Origin: Paenibacillus sp. CF384 | GTDB lineage: Bacteria > Bacillota > Bacilli > Paenibacillales > Paenibacillaceae | Length of the DNA: 64,000 bases | NCBI RefSeq assembly: GCF_900106745.1 | Contig: NZ_FNNV01000002.1 | Coordinates: forward strand, 124,001 to 188,000 | Direction of reading: 5' to 3' | Part shown: piece by piece, positions 1 to 9,024 of the stretch | Layout: every line of letters begins with the position of its first letter | How positions within the stretch are numbered: the stretch's first letter is position 1 | Notes under the pieces: generated by a model | Database searches by the model: none | What the model was told of the DNA's origin: nothing | Seen by the model: the letters and a program-made list of their open reading frames with translations, nothing else | Position numbers and translations under genes: made by a program

Positions 1-1342
1 TCGGATTCGTTGTTGCATCCAGCTTCCATACGTTCACAGTACCGGTAGCAGACGAAATATTTTGCAATTGTACCGCTGCATCATAGGTCACGCTGGCATC
101 TTTGTTCACCGCAATCACATAGGTTTTACCGGTTGCCGTATCTTTCGAGGCGACAAATTCCAGATTGGTCGTGCCGCCCGTACCGGTCAGCTTCTGGTTG
201 CCGAAATGATTGCCGAACAGATGGTACGCATAGTAAGGCTTATAAGGACTGTATGAAGTGTTATCGAGCAGACCCAGCAAATTCGTGCCGGTCTCCGCTA
301 AATTGTAGGACATAAGCATATCCGCGTTACCCTTCATCGCATTCACAATGGCACTCGCCGAATAGATAGCATTAAAATAATTGTGGTACTTCGCGTTATA
401 CGTGCTTCCTCCGTCTTGGTGGCTCATGTTATATTCGGTTATCGCCGCTCCGTACAGCTTGCCGGATGGCCCTTTGAAGATATCCCCCGCACCGCCGGAC
501 TTCACCGTTGCCACATTATCCTGATAGTGCGGCTTCGTCCATGCAAGGCGCGTCGCATCCGAATTCGTTGGATCCGGACCATAGTCATGCCAGCTTAAAA
601 TATCAATTTGGCTCTCTAATTGTTTGGCGGCATAGGATACATATCCGGTTGAGCTTAAATCCGACCATGCATCTACCGGTCCGATCAGCTTAATGGTGGA
701 ATCTTGTGCTTTCATCGCATTGCCAACCGTCTGCGCAAATGTTTTGTAATTGGCTTGGCTCGAGAATTTGCCGTCTCCTTCGATCGTAGGCTCGTTCCAA
801 AGCTCCCAATAACGAATGGTCTTCGAAGCCCCGAGCACATGGTCCGTGTTATATCGCTTCACTACGCCTTTCATGAAATTGGCATATTCGGTCCAATTAG
901 CGGACGTAATCGTGCCGCTTGCATCGCGCGTATTCGGTACGCCTGCCGGGAACCCTGCGATGACAAAGAGCGGCTCTGCTCCGGCATCGTAGATCGTATT
1001 CAGTATCGCATCCATGTCCGTCAGGGCAAAAGTACCGGCAGATGGATAAGGGTCTCTACCGTTATACAGCATGTTCTGAATCGGATTCACGCGCACAAGC
1101 TTAATCTTCGCATCGCTGATTCTTGTCTTCAGTGCCGTGTTGCCTGCCCACCAAGCATACTTGTCCGGTGCCCCGACGCCCCATGCGAATGGATTGACGC
1201 TTCCCGCATTCGAAGCCGTATCCACCGTAATCGTCGTTGCCGTACCTGCGAAGCTGACGCCTGCGGGAAATAACATCGTAAGTGCCACCGCTGCCGTAAT
1301 GCCTAATTTCCACCCTGCTTTCATCCAACTTGTGTTCTTCAC
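1..1342 (-). CDS. Secreted clan GH-A glycoside hydrolase (GH39-like), C-terminus outside window
   Basis: About 447 residues of the N-terminal part are visible; the gene runs off the left edge. The GTG at 1342 is the best start because AGGTGA lies 4-5 nt upstream; an in-frame ATG lies at 1324. A signal peptide follows (KAGWKLGITAAVALTML, then a small-residue cleavage region). The mature part has a TIM-barrel layout with WELWNEP near residue 181, the expected acid/base Glu, and ITEYN near residue 301, the expected nucleophile Glu, as in clan-A retaining glycosidases. The strongly GH39-like neighbour starts 101 bp upstream in the same direction, so the two probably form a polysaccharide-degrading unit. 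Substrate is not readable; xylan or another plant or microbial glycan is possible. Family assignment is by motif only, and GH44, GH51 or an unassigned GH-A family remain possible. Confidence 0.75.
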   Translation of the reverse strand, partial: MKNTSWMKAGWKLGITAAVALTMLFPAGVSFAGTATTITVDTASNAGSVNPFAWGVGAPDKYAWWAGNTALKTRISDAKIKLVRVNPIQNMLYNGRDPYPSAGTFALTDMDAILNTIYDAGAEPLFVIAGFPAGVPNTRDASGTITSANWTEYANFMKGVVKRYNTDHVLGASKTIRYWELWNEPTIEGDGKFSSQANYKTFAQTVGNAMKAQDSTIKLIGPVDAWSDLSSTGYVSYAAKQLESQIDILSWHDYGPDPTNSDATRLAWTKPHYQDNVATVKSGGAGDIFKGPSGKLYGAAITEYNMSHQDGGSTYNAKYHNYFNAIYSASAIVNAMKGNADMLMSYNLAETGTNLLGLLDNTSYSPYKPYYAYHLFGNHFGNQKLTGTGGTTNLEFVASKDTATGKTYVIAVNKDASVTYDAAVQLQNISSATGTVNVWKLDATTNP

Positions 1343-1374
1343 TAATTCACCTGCTCCCATAGATTTATGCAGCT

Positions 1375-1436
1375 ATAAGAAGAGGAGGACGCTGCTGAAG
1401 TTGCAAGCTGCAGGCTCCATAACATCCTCTTCGTAC
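1375..1436 (-). other. Inverted repeat between the two glycosidase genes
   Basis: GAAGAGGA (1379-1386) and TCCTCTTC (1426-1433) are perfect inverted repeats, and the DNA between them has partial self-complementarity around a CTGCAG. It lies between the stop of the large glycosidase (1444) and the start of the next gene (1342). There is no clean U-run, so it may be an mRNA processing or stability hairpin, or a weak terminator. Confidence 0.3.
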
Positions 1437-1443
1437 TGCCTAA

Positions 1444-4400
1444 CTAATTCATGAGCCAGAGCGTACCAAACTGCGAGGCATTCTTCGCGTCTCCCACGCC
1501 GGAAGACCATTCGATATACCCTTCACGGCCGCTGCCATCGTTATCGTTGACGAGGAAGGAGAAGCCTGCCGCCTTCAGTGCCGCTCCTACGCCGAAGCCA
1601 TCAAGCTCGGCAAACGGAATGCTCAGCTCATAGAGCGTCGTGCCGTTCGCTTCGTCCCGGGTGACGGCGATTTCCCCATTCTCCATCAAACCGCCTTTGG
1701 CGAAGCCCATCCCCTTGAATAACTGCGGAGCTGCTCCATCCGGTTTACCGATCTGCATCTCGTATACCTGCGCACCGTATCCGGCACCTGCCGCATTGGT
1801 CGCGTCAAAAGCCAGCTGGAGCGAATCCCCCTGCCACATCGCTCCTCCGGACTGCGGCTGGAAGGCTTTCTCATCCTTCACCGTCGCAAGTACGTACAGT
1901 TTCGACGCGTCCCACATCAGCTTCACATTCGCAGAAACATCGTTCACTTGCCAGCTCGCGCGATAATTGGCACTCACCTGTGCCTGCTCGTTCGCAATCG
2001 CAGATGCGGCAGATTGCCAGCTATCCTCCACCAGTCCGTCGATAACGGGAGCCACCGCGACATGGGAGGCGGTCACTACATAAAGCTTCTGCCCAAAAGG
2101 TATCGTTTCTCCGCCCACATTTACGCTTCCCGCAATGGATAACGAACTCATTGCTTTCGTGCCGCTAAGCGGAGCAAGCGTATACGGAAGCGATACAGAA
2201 GCTCCCGGCGCTAGTTCGAATGCCGTCTGTCCCATCGTCAGCTGCCAGCCTGCGGGAGCAGGCAATACCACTGTCCCCGTCAAAGGAAGGTTCGTCGTAT
2301 TCGTGAGTTGAACGACCTTCTTATCGACTTGAACCGCTAATTTAGGAACGACGTCGAGCGCAACGGTTTTGGCAGCTAATGCCGGCTTTGATCCAAGCGG
2401 CTGTATCGTCGCTTTGACCGTACCCAGGTCAGCAGATGCCGGCGGCTTCAATTGGAAGGTGATTGTCTGGCTTGCGTAAGGCTTCACCTCATACTCGCGA
2501 AGCATGCCCTTCGCTGAAGAGGAGGTAAACCAGCTCTTCGGGATGCCTTTCAGCTCCAGAGTCCCTGCGATCTTGCGGCTGCTATAGTTATAGACTTCGA
2601 CTGAGAACGAATTCTCGAAGCCGCGCGTCAGCTTTGCATTGCCAATCCGCGTATAGGGACTGTTCATTATCCACGCTTCCGCAGCATCGACAGGCTTTCC
2701 TGTAGAGAGCTTCTTCGTTCTAGGGACAGCTCGGTTAACGTACGACCGGAGGTCAATTCCTTGCACATAGATCGGCTGTGCGGACAGCGCTATCGTCACC
2801 TTCCCTTTGGTTGGTGCAACTGAAGAGGCATTGCCGTAGAAATCGTATACGGTCACCGCTTTGGATGAGGCAAGCTGAATGCTCTTGGCAGCCGTCGACC
2901 ATAGCGCCATAACAGGGTCCACGCCATGACGGTCGAATGCAAGAGCGGTGACGCCATCGCTGCCAAGCCCGACGTCGCCGACATAGACGCGATCCGACAA
3001 CACCCGGTTCATCGCAGCCACAGCGGGATAGATCGGTTTCACTGCACCGCCAATGCCGGAATCGGCAAGTCCGAATTGCGTATCTGTAGCGATATTAAAC
3101 GAATATAGCGCGTTCTTCTGTACGCCCATTGCATCTGCAAGCAGATACCCCTTCACCGTGTAGAGCGCTTGGTTATTCGCACCTTGCTCGTCCGTTCTCC
3201 AGCCCCACTCTGTCAGCCATACCGGCTTATTCGGCATTTTCGCCTGGACGCCTGCAATATCGTGGACGAACGCATTTCCGGCCTCCGGGTCTCCTGCCTG
3301 ATAAGGATGAATAACGACCGCGTCTGTGTAATTCACTGCTCCATGAGTGATCATGTCATCCAAATAGCTGCCGCCCGTTCCCGATAGACCGCTCATGACG
3401 ACGGTCGCGGAAGGATCTGCCCGCTTAGCCGCCAAATATCCGGCCTTCAGCAGTTCCACATAAGCCTCAGCCGAATGCGTCGGTCTGAAGAACCCATCGA
3501 GATTCGGCTCATTCCAAATCTCCCATAGATGGACGGTATCTTTGTAGCGTTTTACCGTCTTGTAGACAAAGTCTGCGTATTCGCCGACTGTACGAGGCGG
3601 GTAATGCTCCGACATCTCGGCCCCCTGCGGTGCGGTGCTCGCCCAAGTCGCGCTATAGGCCAGCAAGCCGATCATTTGAAGGCCGCTCTTCTTGTTTGCA
3701 GCCACGATTCGATCATAGAGCGACCAATCATAGCGCCCCTTCGATGGCTCGATCGTATTCCACAGAAAATCATTACGGACAAGCTCAGCGCCCGATAACC
3801 GGATAAGCTCCGCTTCCTGCTGACGGAGAGCGTCACTCGCAAGATAATCGTAATGCGTCGAGAAGCCGTTCATCGAACGCGAATCGGACTGCGAATGCTT
3901 CGCAGGCGAGGCAGGCGGTGCTACAGTTGCGAATGCAGTCGTCAACGCCGACGTTAAGCCCCCATCATCCTCCGTGACCGCTTCGAATGTGAAGTAGCCA
4001 TAGCGAGGGGCCGCGAATGACGCGGTCACGCTCACTTCTCCTCCTGCAGCGATGACGGGAATCGTAAGCGTGCCTGTCAGCACCTTCGTCTCCGATGCAT
4101 CTTTCACCGTATAGTTCAGCTTTCGCGTTTGCGATGTCGGTGAGGAGCCGCTGTTGCTCAGCTTCGCCTCGATCTTGACGCTCTTGCCTTCGAATACCGA
4201 TCCCGGTTTCAATGCGGCCAGCTTCGTCACTTTCAGCGACGGCTCACGCACAACCGGAGGCAGCAAGCCGCCTTTATAGAACGAAAAGTTATCCAGCTCC
4301 CAGTAGCCGGAACCGTTCTCCTCCGGACTAATATTAAGGCCGTTGACTAGTTTCCAATCCAGCTTCCCGTCACCGCCGCCATCTTGGTAAGAGAGCTCCG

Positions 4401-5331
4401 ATGCCGCGATGGATACCGGCGTCCAACCATTGCCCTTCACTTCGATAACGGATCGGAACTTATCTCCGCCGTCTTTCTCTTCAACCCCAACGGAGTAATG
4501 CCGCGTCGTCCCGTCACCGCGCATCATGAACTTCAACGCCTGCGTGCCGTCAAGCTTCCAGCCCGCAGGAAGGTTTCCGTGGGCGACAAGCCCCCATCCG
4601 GCATCCGAACGCGTGTAGGTGAATCGTGCTCCAGCACCTTCCACGCCTGCCGTCTCCGCTTTTGCAATCTGGCTGCCATCCCCCGCCCACAATCCCCAAT
4701 CCCCGAATGAATCCGGCGAGAAGGCGTTCGTGTAGCTAGGTTCGAATGCTCCGATGGTCAGGTCGTCAATGGTGAGCTGACCGGAGCGGTTCATTTCGGG
4801 ACTTATATTGATTGCATTGACTTTCCCCCAATCGAGATGCTGATCTCCGCCATCCTGATAAGTCAGCTCCGATACCGGAATCGTGATGAGGGTCCAATCT
4901 CTATCCCCGATGGATACCAGCTTCCGGTACTTGTCTCCTCCGTCCTTCTCCTCCACGCCAACGTAGAAAGTCTGCTCTTCCCCGTCGCCTTTGGCATAGA
5001 ACTGGATCGTCTTCATGCCGTCGTCCAGCTGCCACTCCGCTGGCAGCTCTGCGTGCGCAACCAGCCCCCAACCAAGCGACGAGCGATCGTAGTCGATGCG
5101 CACCGCCTTGCCGGACACGCCGTTCACGCTTTCTTGTTTAACCGAGCTGCCTTCGCCGGCCCATAACCCCCAGCCCGTAAACACATCGGGATCGAAGCTA
5201 TTCGTCCATGTCCCGGCCGTTTCTGCAGCAGACGCGCCTTGATTTGGCATCCATAACGGAACCGCTACAACGAGTGCCATCAACCATTTGATAAGTATTC
5301 CTGCCTTCACTGCCTTCACTTGCTTCCCCAA
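1444..5331 (-). CDS. Large secreted GH39-like glycosidase with tandem N-terminal carbohydrate-binding-like modules
   Basis: A 1295-residue modular enzyme. The chosen start is TTG at 5331, because GGAGGAGG sits 7 nt upstream; the ATG at 5361 lies before that site. A signal peptide ends near SAAETAG. Two homologous modules of about 160 residues follow (roughly 37-200 and 205-365), sharing WGLWAG, GWGLVAH, VGVEEKDGGDK and LDWxxVNxxNISPE; they look like CBM11/CIA30-type beta-sandwich modules. An Ig-like linker comes next, then a TIM barrel with LWEIWNEPN (acid/base Glu near 605) and VWLTEWGWRT (nucleophile Glu near 708). Beta-rich NEW3-like segments follow. The C-terminus, from about 1094 (APVIDGLVEDSW), resembles a CBM9-like module. 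The YesN/YesM-like genes upstream may control it, and a cre-like box lies in its promoter region. Substrate unknown; GH39 activities include beta-xylosidase and related enzymes. Confidence 0.85.
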   Translation of the reverse strand: MGKQVKAVKAGILIKWLMALVVAVPLWMPNQGASAAETAGTWTNSFDPDVFTGWGLWAGEGSSVKQESVNGVSGKAVRIDYDRSSLGWGLVAHAELPAEWQLDDGMKTIQFYAKGDGEEQTFYVGVEEKDGGDKYRKLVSIGDRDWTLITIPVSELTYQDGGDQHLDWGKVNAINISPEMNRSGQLTIDDLTIGAFEPSYTNAFSPDSFGDWGLWAGDGSQIAKAETAGVEGAGARFTYTRSDAGWGLVAHGNLPAGWKLDGTQALKFMMRGDGTTRHYSVGVEEKDGGDKFRSVIEVKGNGWTPVSIAASELSYQDGGGDGKLDWKLVNGLNISPEENGSGYWELDNFSFYKGGLLPPVVREPSLKVTKLAALKPGSVFEGKSVKIEAKLSNSGSSPTSQTRKLNYTVKDASETKVLTGTLTIPVIAAGGEVSVTASFAAPRYGYFTFEAVTEDDGGLTSALTTAFATVAPPASPAKHSQSDSRSMNGFSTHYDYLASDALRQQEAELIRLSGAELVRNDFLWNTIEPSKGRYDWSLYDRIVAANKKSGLQMIGLLAYSATWASTAPQGAEMSEHYPPRTVGEYADFVYKTVKRYKDTVHLWEIWNEPNLDGFFRPTHSAEAYVELLKAGYLAAKRADPSATVVMSGLSGTGGSYLDDMITHGAVNYTDAVVIHPYQAGDPEAGNAFVHDIAGVQAKMPNKPVWLTEWGWRTDEQGANNQALYTVKGYLLADAMGVQKNALYSFNIATDTQFGLADSGIGGAVKPIYPAVAAMNRVLSDRVYVGDVGLGSDGVTALAFDRHGVDPVMALWSTAAKSIQLASSKAVTVYDFYGNASSVAPTKGKVTIALSAQPIYVQGIDLRSYVNRAVPRTKKLSTGKPVDAAEAWIMNSPYTRIGNAKLTRGFENSFSVEVYNYSSRKIAGTLELKGIPKSWFTSSSAKGMLREYEVKPYASQTITFQLKPPASADLGTVKATIQPLGSKPALAAKTVALDVVPKLAVQVDKKVVQLTNTTNLPLTGTVVLPAPAGWQLTMGQTAFELAPGASVSLPYTLAPLSGTKAMSSLSIAGSVNVGGETIPFGQKLYVVTASHVAVAPVIDGLVEDSWQSAASAIANEQAQVSANYRASWQVNDVSANVKLMWDASKLYVLATVKDEKAFQPQSGGAMWQGDSLQLAFDATNAAGAGYGAQVYEMQIGKPDGAAPQLFKGMGFAKGGLMENGEIAVTRDEANGTTLYELSIPFAELDGFGVGAALKAAGFSFLVNDNDGSGREGYIEWSSGVGDAKNASQFGTLWLMN

Positions 5332-5407
5332 TTCGCTTCCTCCTCCATCCTCCATATCCATTCATAACCACACCGTTTATCGATGTCATCCTGAATACTA
5401 TCGTGTT

Positions 5408-5421
5408 TGGAAGCGGTTTCT
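5408..5421. promoter_or_regulatory. Candidate cre (CcpA) site upstream of the large glycosidase
   Basis: TGGAAGCGGTTTCT matches the cre consensus TGWNANCGNTNWCA except at the third and last positions. It lies about 77 bp upstream of the TTG start at 5331, where carbon catabolite control of a glycosidase would be expected. Assigned from sequence match and position only. Confidence 0.4.
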
Positions 5422-5480
5422 CTACGATGTGCGGTGACAATTCCGACGTTTCCGTTACTTCGTCGGCAAGTTTGCGATGC

Positions 5481-5512
5481 AAAAAACCTCCGATGCCGTC
5501 ATCGGAGGTTTA
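5481..5512 (-). terminator. Rho-independent terminator after the YesN-like regulator
   Basis: On the minus strand, AAACCTCCGATG and CATCGGAGGTTT arms surround a short loop and are followed by a run of six T. It ends the transcript a few bases after the regulator stop at 5519 and separates it from the glycosidase unit. Confidence 0.9.
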
Positions 5513-5518
5513 GGACAG

Positions 5519-7111
5519 CTATTTATTAAACTTTTGCCGGTATTCCTTAGGGCCAATGCCGACGATTTTGCGGAAAATCTTGGCGAAGTGAGATAAATTC
5601 GTGTAACCGACCGCTTCGGCAATATCGGATACCTTACGATCCGTGTCCGACAATAACGATTTCGACTTCTCTACTCGAATATGCATGATGTAGTCGGATA
5701 AAGCGATACCCGTTTCTTTCTTGTACAATCGGGACAAATAGGCCGGATTAAGATAAACATGCTTCGCGATATCTTCCCGCTTCAACTCTTCATCCATGAG
5801 ATGCAGCGCCACGAACTGATGGATCCTATCGATAACCGCCCGCGTGTCCGGCACCTGACCGTGATAAACCTCGAATGCCTCCTCCAGCGTTTGCTTCGCC
5901 CAAGCCTGGAACTGAGACAACGACCTTATCCCGACTCTCGCGGCATATCCGCTGTGGATCGGCAATCCTTGGCGATGGAACGAACGATAGAGCAAATGCT
6001 TGATCGAGGTCGTCAGCATATCCACCATATCCGCTGTCGCTTCCCGTTCTCTCATAGCCTTAACCGTATCGTCTAATCGACGCAGAAGCTCCTGTTTGTT
6101 TCCCGCTTCGAAGAGTACCAGCCAATCATCGACAGGTGCAAAAGGAATCACCTGCTGTGCCGTTCTCCCCGCCGTTTCCGACCACATAAACACGTCGTTC
6201 GACTCCGCCACATTATCTTGTTCCTGCTCCAATAAGGTTTGATAGGAACCCGGAAGTCGGCAAAGCTCTGTCCCTTCTCCGATATAACAAGAAACCTCGC
6301 AGTAGAAATACCGCTTAGCCGCTTCGAGCATGCTCCTGCAGCGATCCCTTAAACGCTCCAAGCCTGCATCATCATATACGCCGTCATAGAGCAGGGCAAC
6401 ATTAACACCGGATCTGTCTTGCAGCACCACGCCTCGGCTATCCGCAAGCAAGATTTCCGCAGCCGAATTCCGAATGGCATACTCCATGATCTCTTCATCC
6501 CGCGTATCGAGCTCTTTGTTCCACTGTTCCACGCTAATTAGAATGGGGAGTACCGTTTGATGAGCGGACAGCGGCAAATTATAGAGATGAATCGCTTCGT
6601 CAATCGTGTCCGGCGATGAAGAGATGCGCCGGCTCAAGAGATCCTGCCAGAAGCGTTCAATAAGCAGAGGCTTCTGCTGCACCCATCGATCGTGATAACG
6701 ACGATACGTTTCCTGATATTGTTTGGCTTCTCGTTTCTCCCTGATCTCCTTCAGAGCCTTAACGACTACTTGCTTTAGCTCCTCATAATCGATCGGCTTC
6801 ACGATATATTCATAGCTTCCGAGATGCACCGCCTGCTGGGCATAGCTGAAGCTGGCATGACCGGTCAGGAAGATCGTTTCCGTCTCGGGAAATTGCTCGC
6901 GCGTCCATTCAAGCAGCTGGATTCCGTTGTCGCCCGGCATCTCGATGTCGGAGATCAGCAGATCGACGTTCACTCGGTTCATCAGCTCCTTCGCTTGCTT
7001 AGCGCTGTAAGCCTCGTAGATGTTGTCGATAGGTACGTCTGTCCAATCAATGCCCTGCGTGATGCCGGCAACCGAGTATTTCTCATCATCCACGATCAAT
7101 AGATTAAACAT
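5519..7111 (-). CDS. YesN-type response regulator (receiver + AraC-type DNA-binding domain)
   Basis: A 530-residue regulator. The N-terminal receiver domain (about 1-125) has acidic DDE near the start, the phospho-acceptor Asp in LLISDIEMPG and the conserved Lys in YIVKPIDY. A variable middle region follows, then a C-terminal AraC/XylS double helix-turn-helix (about 425-530: YLSRLYKKETG, LSHFAKIFRK). The start at 7111 is chosen over 7117 because GGAGG is only 2 nt from the first ATG but 8 nt from the second. It overlaps the upstream kinase gene by 8 bp, so the two are translationally coupled. In this family the paired YesM kinase senses an extracellular signal, often a sugar, and the regulator activates nearby carbohydrate genes; the adjacent glycosidases are plausible targets. 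Confidence 0.92.
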   Translation of the reverse strand: MFNLLIVDDEKYSVAGITQGIDWTDVPIDNIYEAYSAKQAKELMNRVNVDLLISDIEMPGDNGIQLLEWTREQFPETETIFLTGHASFSYAQQAVHLGSYEYIVKPIDYEELKQVVVKALKEIREKREAKQYQETYRRYHDRWVQQKPLLIERFWQDLLSRRISSSPDTIDEAIHLYNLPLSAHQTVLPILISVEQWNKELDTRDEEIMEYAIRNSAAEILLADSRGVVLQDRSGVNVALLYDGVYDDAGLERLRDRCRSMLEAAKRYFYCEVSCYIGEGTELCRLPGSYQTLLEQEQDNVAESNDVFMWSETAGRTAQQVIPFAPVDDWLVLFEAGNKQELLRRLDDTVKAMREREATADMVDMLTTSIKHLLYRSFHRQGLPIHSGYAARVGIRSLSQFQAWAKQTLEEAFEVYHGQVPDTRAVIDRIHQFVALHLMDEELKREDIAKHVYLNPAYLSRLYKKETGIALSDYIMHIRVEKSKSLLSDTDRKVSDIAEAVGYTNLSHFAKIFRKIVGIGPKEYRQKFNK

Positions 7112-8840
7112 GCTCATTGCCTCCTCCGTCCGTCCCCAAGTTGTAAGGCAAGGTCAGTCGAACGATCGCGCCATGCGGATCGCCGTTCGCGAAATGCGCT
7201 GACGCCTTGTCGCCGAAATACAGCTGCAGCCGATGAATGACATTCCAGATGCCAATATGGCTGCCGTCCGCTTCCTCCATATAGCTTCCTGAAGCAAGCT
7301 TCGATAGCTGCTCGGCCGGAAACCCTTCTCCGTTATCGGCGATGACAACGACGAATCGCTCGGGATCATTAGGAAGCGCTTCCGCAACCATGCGAACAAA
7401 GAACGATTCGCCTTCCATTCGCATGCCATGAACGATGGCGTTCTCGACGAAGGGCTGAATCGACAGTGCCGGGATGGATGCCTCTCCCCACGGTGCCGGG
7501 ATGTCGATCTCAAAATCCAGCATATCGGGATATCTCAGCTTCTGGATTTCCAAATAATTGCGAATATGCTTCATTTCTTCGTTCAATGTCACATGCGAGC
7601 GGTTTGTTCTTATTGTGAATTTAAAGTAGTCCGCTAAGTATAACGCCATCTTCTGCACGTTCCCATACAACTTCAACGTTGCCAAGCTGTATATGATATG
7701 AAGGCTGTTTAAATAGAAATGGGGGTTAATCTGGACCTGCAAATGCTTCAGCTCCGCTTGTTTGACGCGAAGCTCCTGTTCGTAAATGCCGATCCGAAGC
7801 TGCTTGATCTGATCGGCCATATGATTGTAAGTAGACGACAAGAACGACAGCTCGCTTGTCTTATCTTCGGCCAACCTGAAATTCAAATCCCCTTGAATGA
7901 TTCGCCGCATACCGCGCATCAAGTCGCTAAGCGGCATGAACAACACTCGCCTGAGCAGCAGAACATACAAGCCTAACACCAATATGGCGAAGATCGGAAT
8001 GATCCATGCCGCCCGTATGAAGAAGGTCAATCTCTGAAGCAGGCTTCGCTCTGGAACGAGTACAACGATACGAATATCCGACAGCGCGGATTTCGTTCCG
8101 ACAGCCAGCTTCTTTCCCTCCGGCTGGTCCAGCACGGCATAGGAATCGTCAAGCAGATCCAAGCGAGGGCGAAGATCGTCCAATCCGGCATCCGTTAAGG
8201 AGGATGAGGTTAGCGGCTCGCCATTCGCTCCGAGTACCATTGCCTCCCCGCCTCCCCCGAGGTTCAATTGTCGGAATGGGACAAGCAGGCTCTTCACATC
8301 TATCCAGGCGCCGAGCATGACGTCCGGAGAAGCATGAACGGCAGTGAACAATCCGTATCCCCGACCATTGTGCAATACCGTCCAGCCGGCATTGTCGTTC
8401 ACGCTGCTTTTGTCCAGCCAGTTGGCCAGCTCACCGAAATCTTTATAGTTGCCATCCGTTACGGTTAAATCCTGCCCGCCCCGAGAATAGACGAAGAACG
8501 TATTGATGGTACTGTACAGCACGAGATCATCGCGCAGCCGATTAATGATGCGCGCCTTGCGCATCTGATACTCCCCGTCACTGTCCGAGAATAGATTCAA
8601 AGACAGCACGTCAGGATCGCTGGCAGCTCTCGTCAGCAAATATTTGCTCGTATCCTCAAGCACCTGATCCACCTTGCTCTGCATGAACAAGTCGACCAAA
8701 TCATTATTGGAGGACGCTACTTTCTCTCGTACGACATGAATCGCATAGAAATTCGTATAGAGATGATAGGCCACAAGTGGGACAAGCACCGCGAATATGC
8801 CGATTATCAGTTTAAATTGGAGCGACTGGAATACTTTCAT
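7104..8840 (-). CDS. YesM-type sensor histidine kinase
   Basis: A 578-residue membrane kinase. One transmembrane helix lies near residues 10-30 (LIIGIFAVLVPLVAYHLY), followed by an extracytoplasmic sensing domain of about 240 residues. A second helix (IIPIFAILVLGLYVLLL) leads into a HAMP domain, a His_kinase domain with the phospho-acceptor in QINPHFYLNSLH near residue 373, and a HATPase_c domain with N-box VENAIVHGM and G-box DNGEGF. This architecture and the missing classical HisKA are typical of the YesM/LytS-like class. It forms a cognate pair with the overlapping downstream regulator. Ligand unknown; a sugar or oligosaccharide is suggested by the neighbouring glycosidases. Confidence 0.93.
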   Translation of the reverse strand: MKVFQSLQFKLIIGIFAVLVPLVAYHLYTNFYAIHVVREKVASSNNDLVDLFMQSKVDQVLEDTSKYLLTRAASDPDVLSLNLFSDSDGEYQMRKARIINRLRDDLVLYSTINTFFVYSRGGQDLTVTDGNYKDFGELANWLDKSSVNDNAGWTVLHNGRGYGLFTAVHASPDVMLGAWIDVKSLLVPFRQLNLGGGGEAMVLGANGEPLTSSSLTDAGLDDLRPRLDLLDDSYAVLDQPEGKKLAVGTKSALSDIRIVVLVPERSLLQRLTFFIRAAWIIPIFAILVLGLYVLLLRRVLFMPLSDLMRGMRRIIQGDLNFRLAEDKTSELSFLSSTYNHMADQIKQLRIGIYEQELRVKQAELKHLQVQINPHFYLNSLHIIYSLATLKLYGNVQKMALYLADYFKFTIRTNRSHVTLNEEMKHIRNYLEIQKLRYPDMLDFEIDIPAPWGEASIPALSIQPFVENAIVHGMRMEGESFFVRMVAEALPNDPERFVVVIADNGEGFPAEQLSKLASGSYMEEADGSHIGIWNVIHRLQLYFGDKASAHFANGDPHGAIVRLTLPYNLGTDGGGNEHV

Positions 8841-8970
8841 CGGAATCGATCCTTTACAGTGGATGGAGTTGGGTACATTCGATTATCTCACACAGCGCGA
8901 AAAGGCGTCCACGCTATACGGTGCACATTTGAACGTTTTCGTTACCTTCTCCTCCGGAAGATACAAACGC

Positions 8971-8997
8971 AAAAAAGGCCGCCCGTCTGGGCAGCCT
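8971..8997 (-). terminator. Rho-independent terminator after the MDR dehydrogenase
   Basis: The minus strand reads GGCTGCCC-AGAC-GGGCGGCC followed by six T, just downstream of the dehydrogenase stop at 9025. It insulates the two-component genes from that transcript. Confidence 0.85.
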
Positions 8998-9024
8998 CTC
9001 CGTAATAGCAAATGCGCTCAACTC

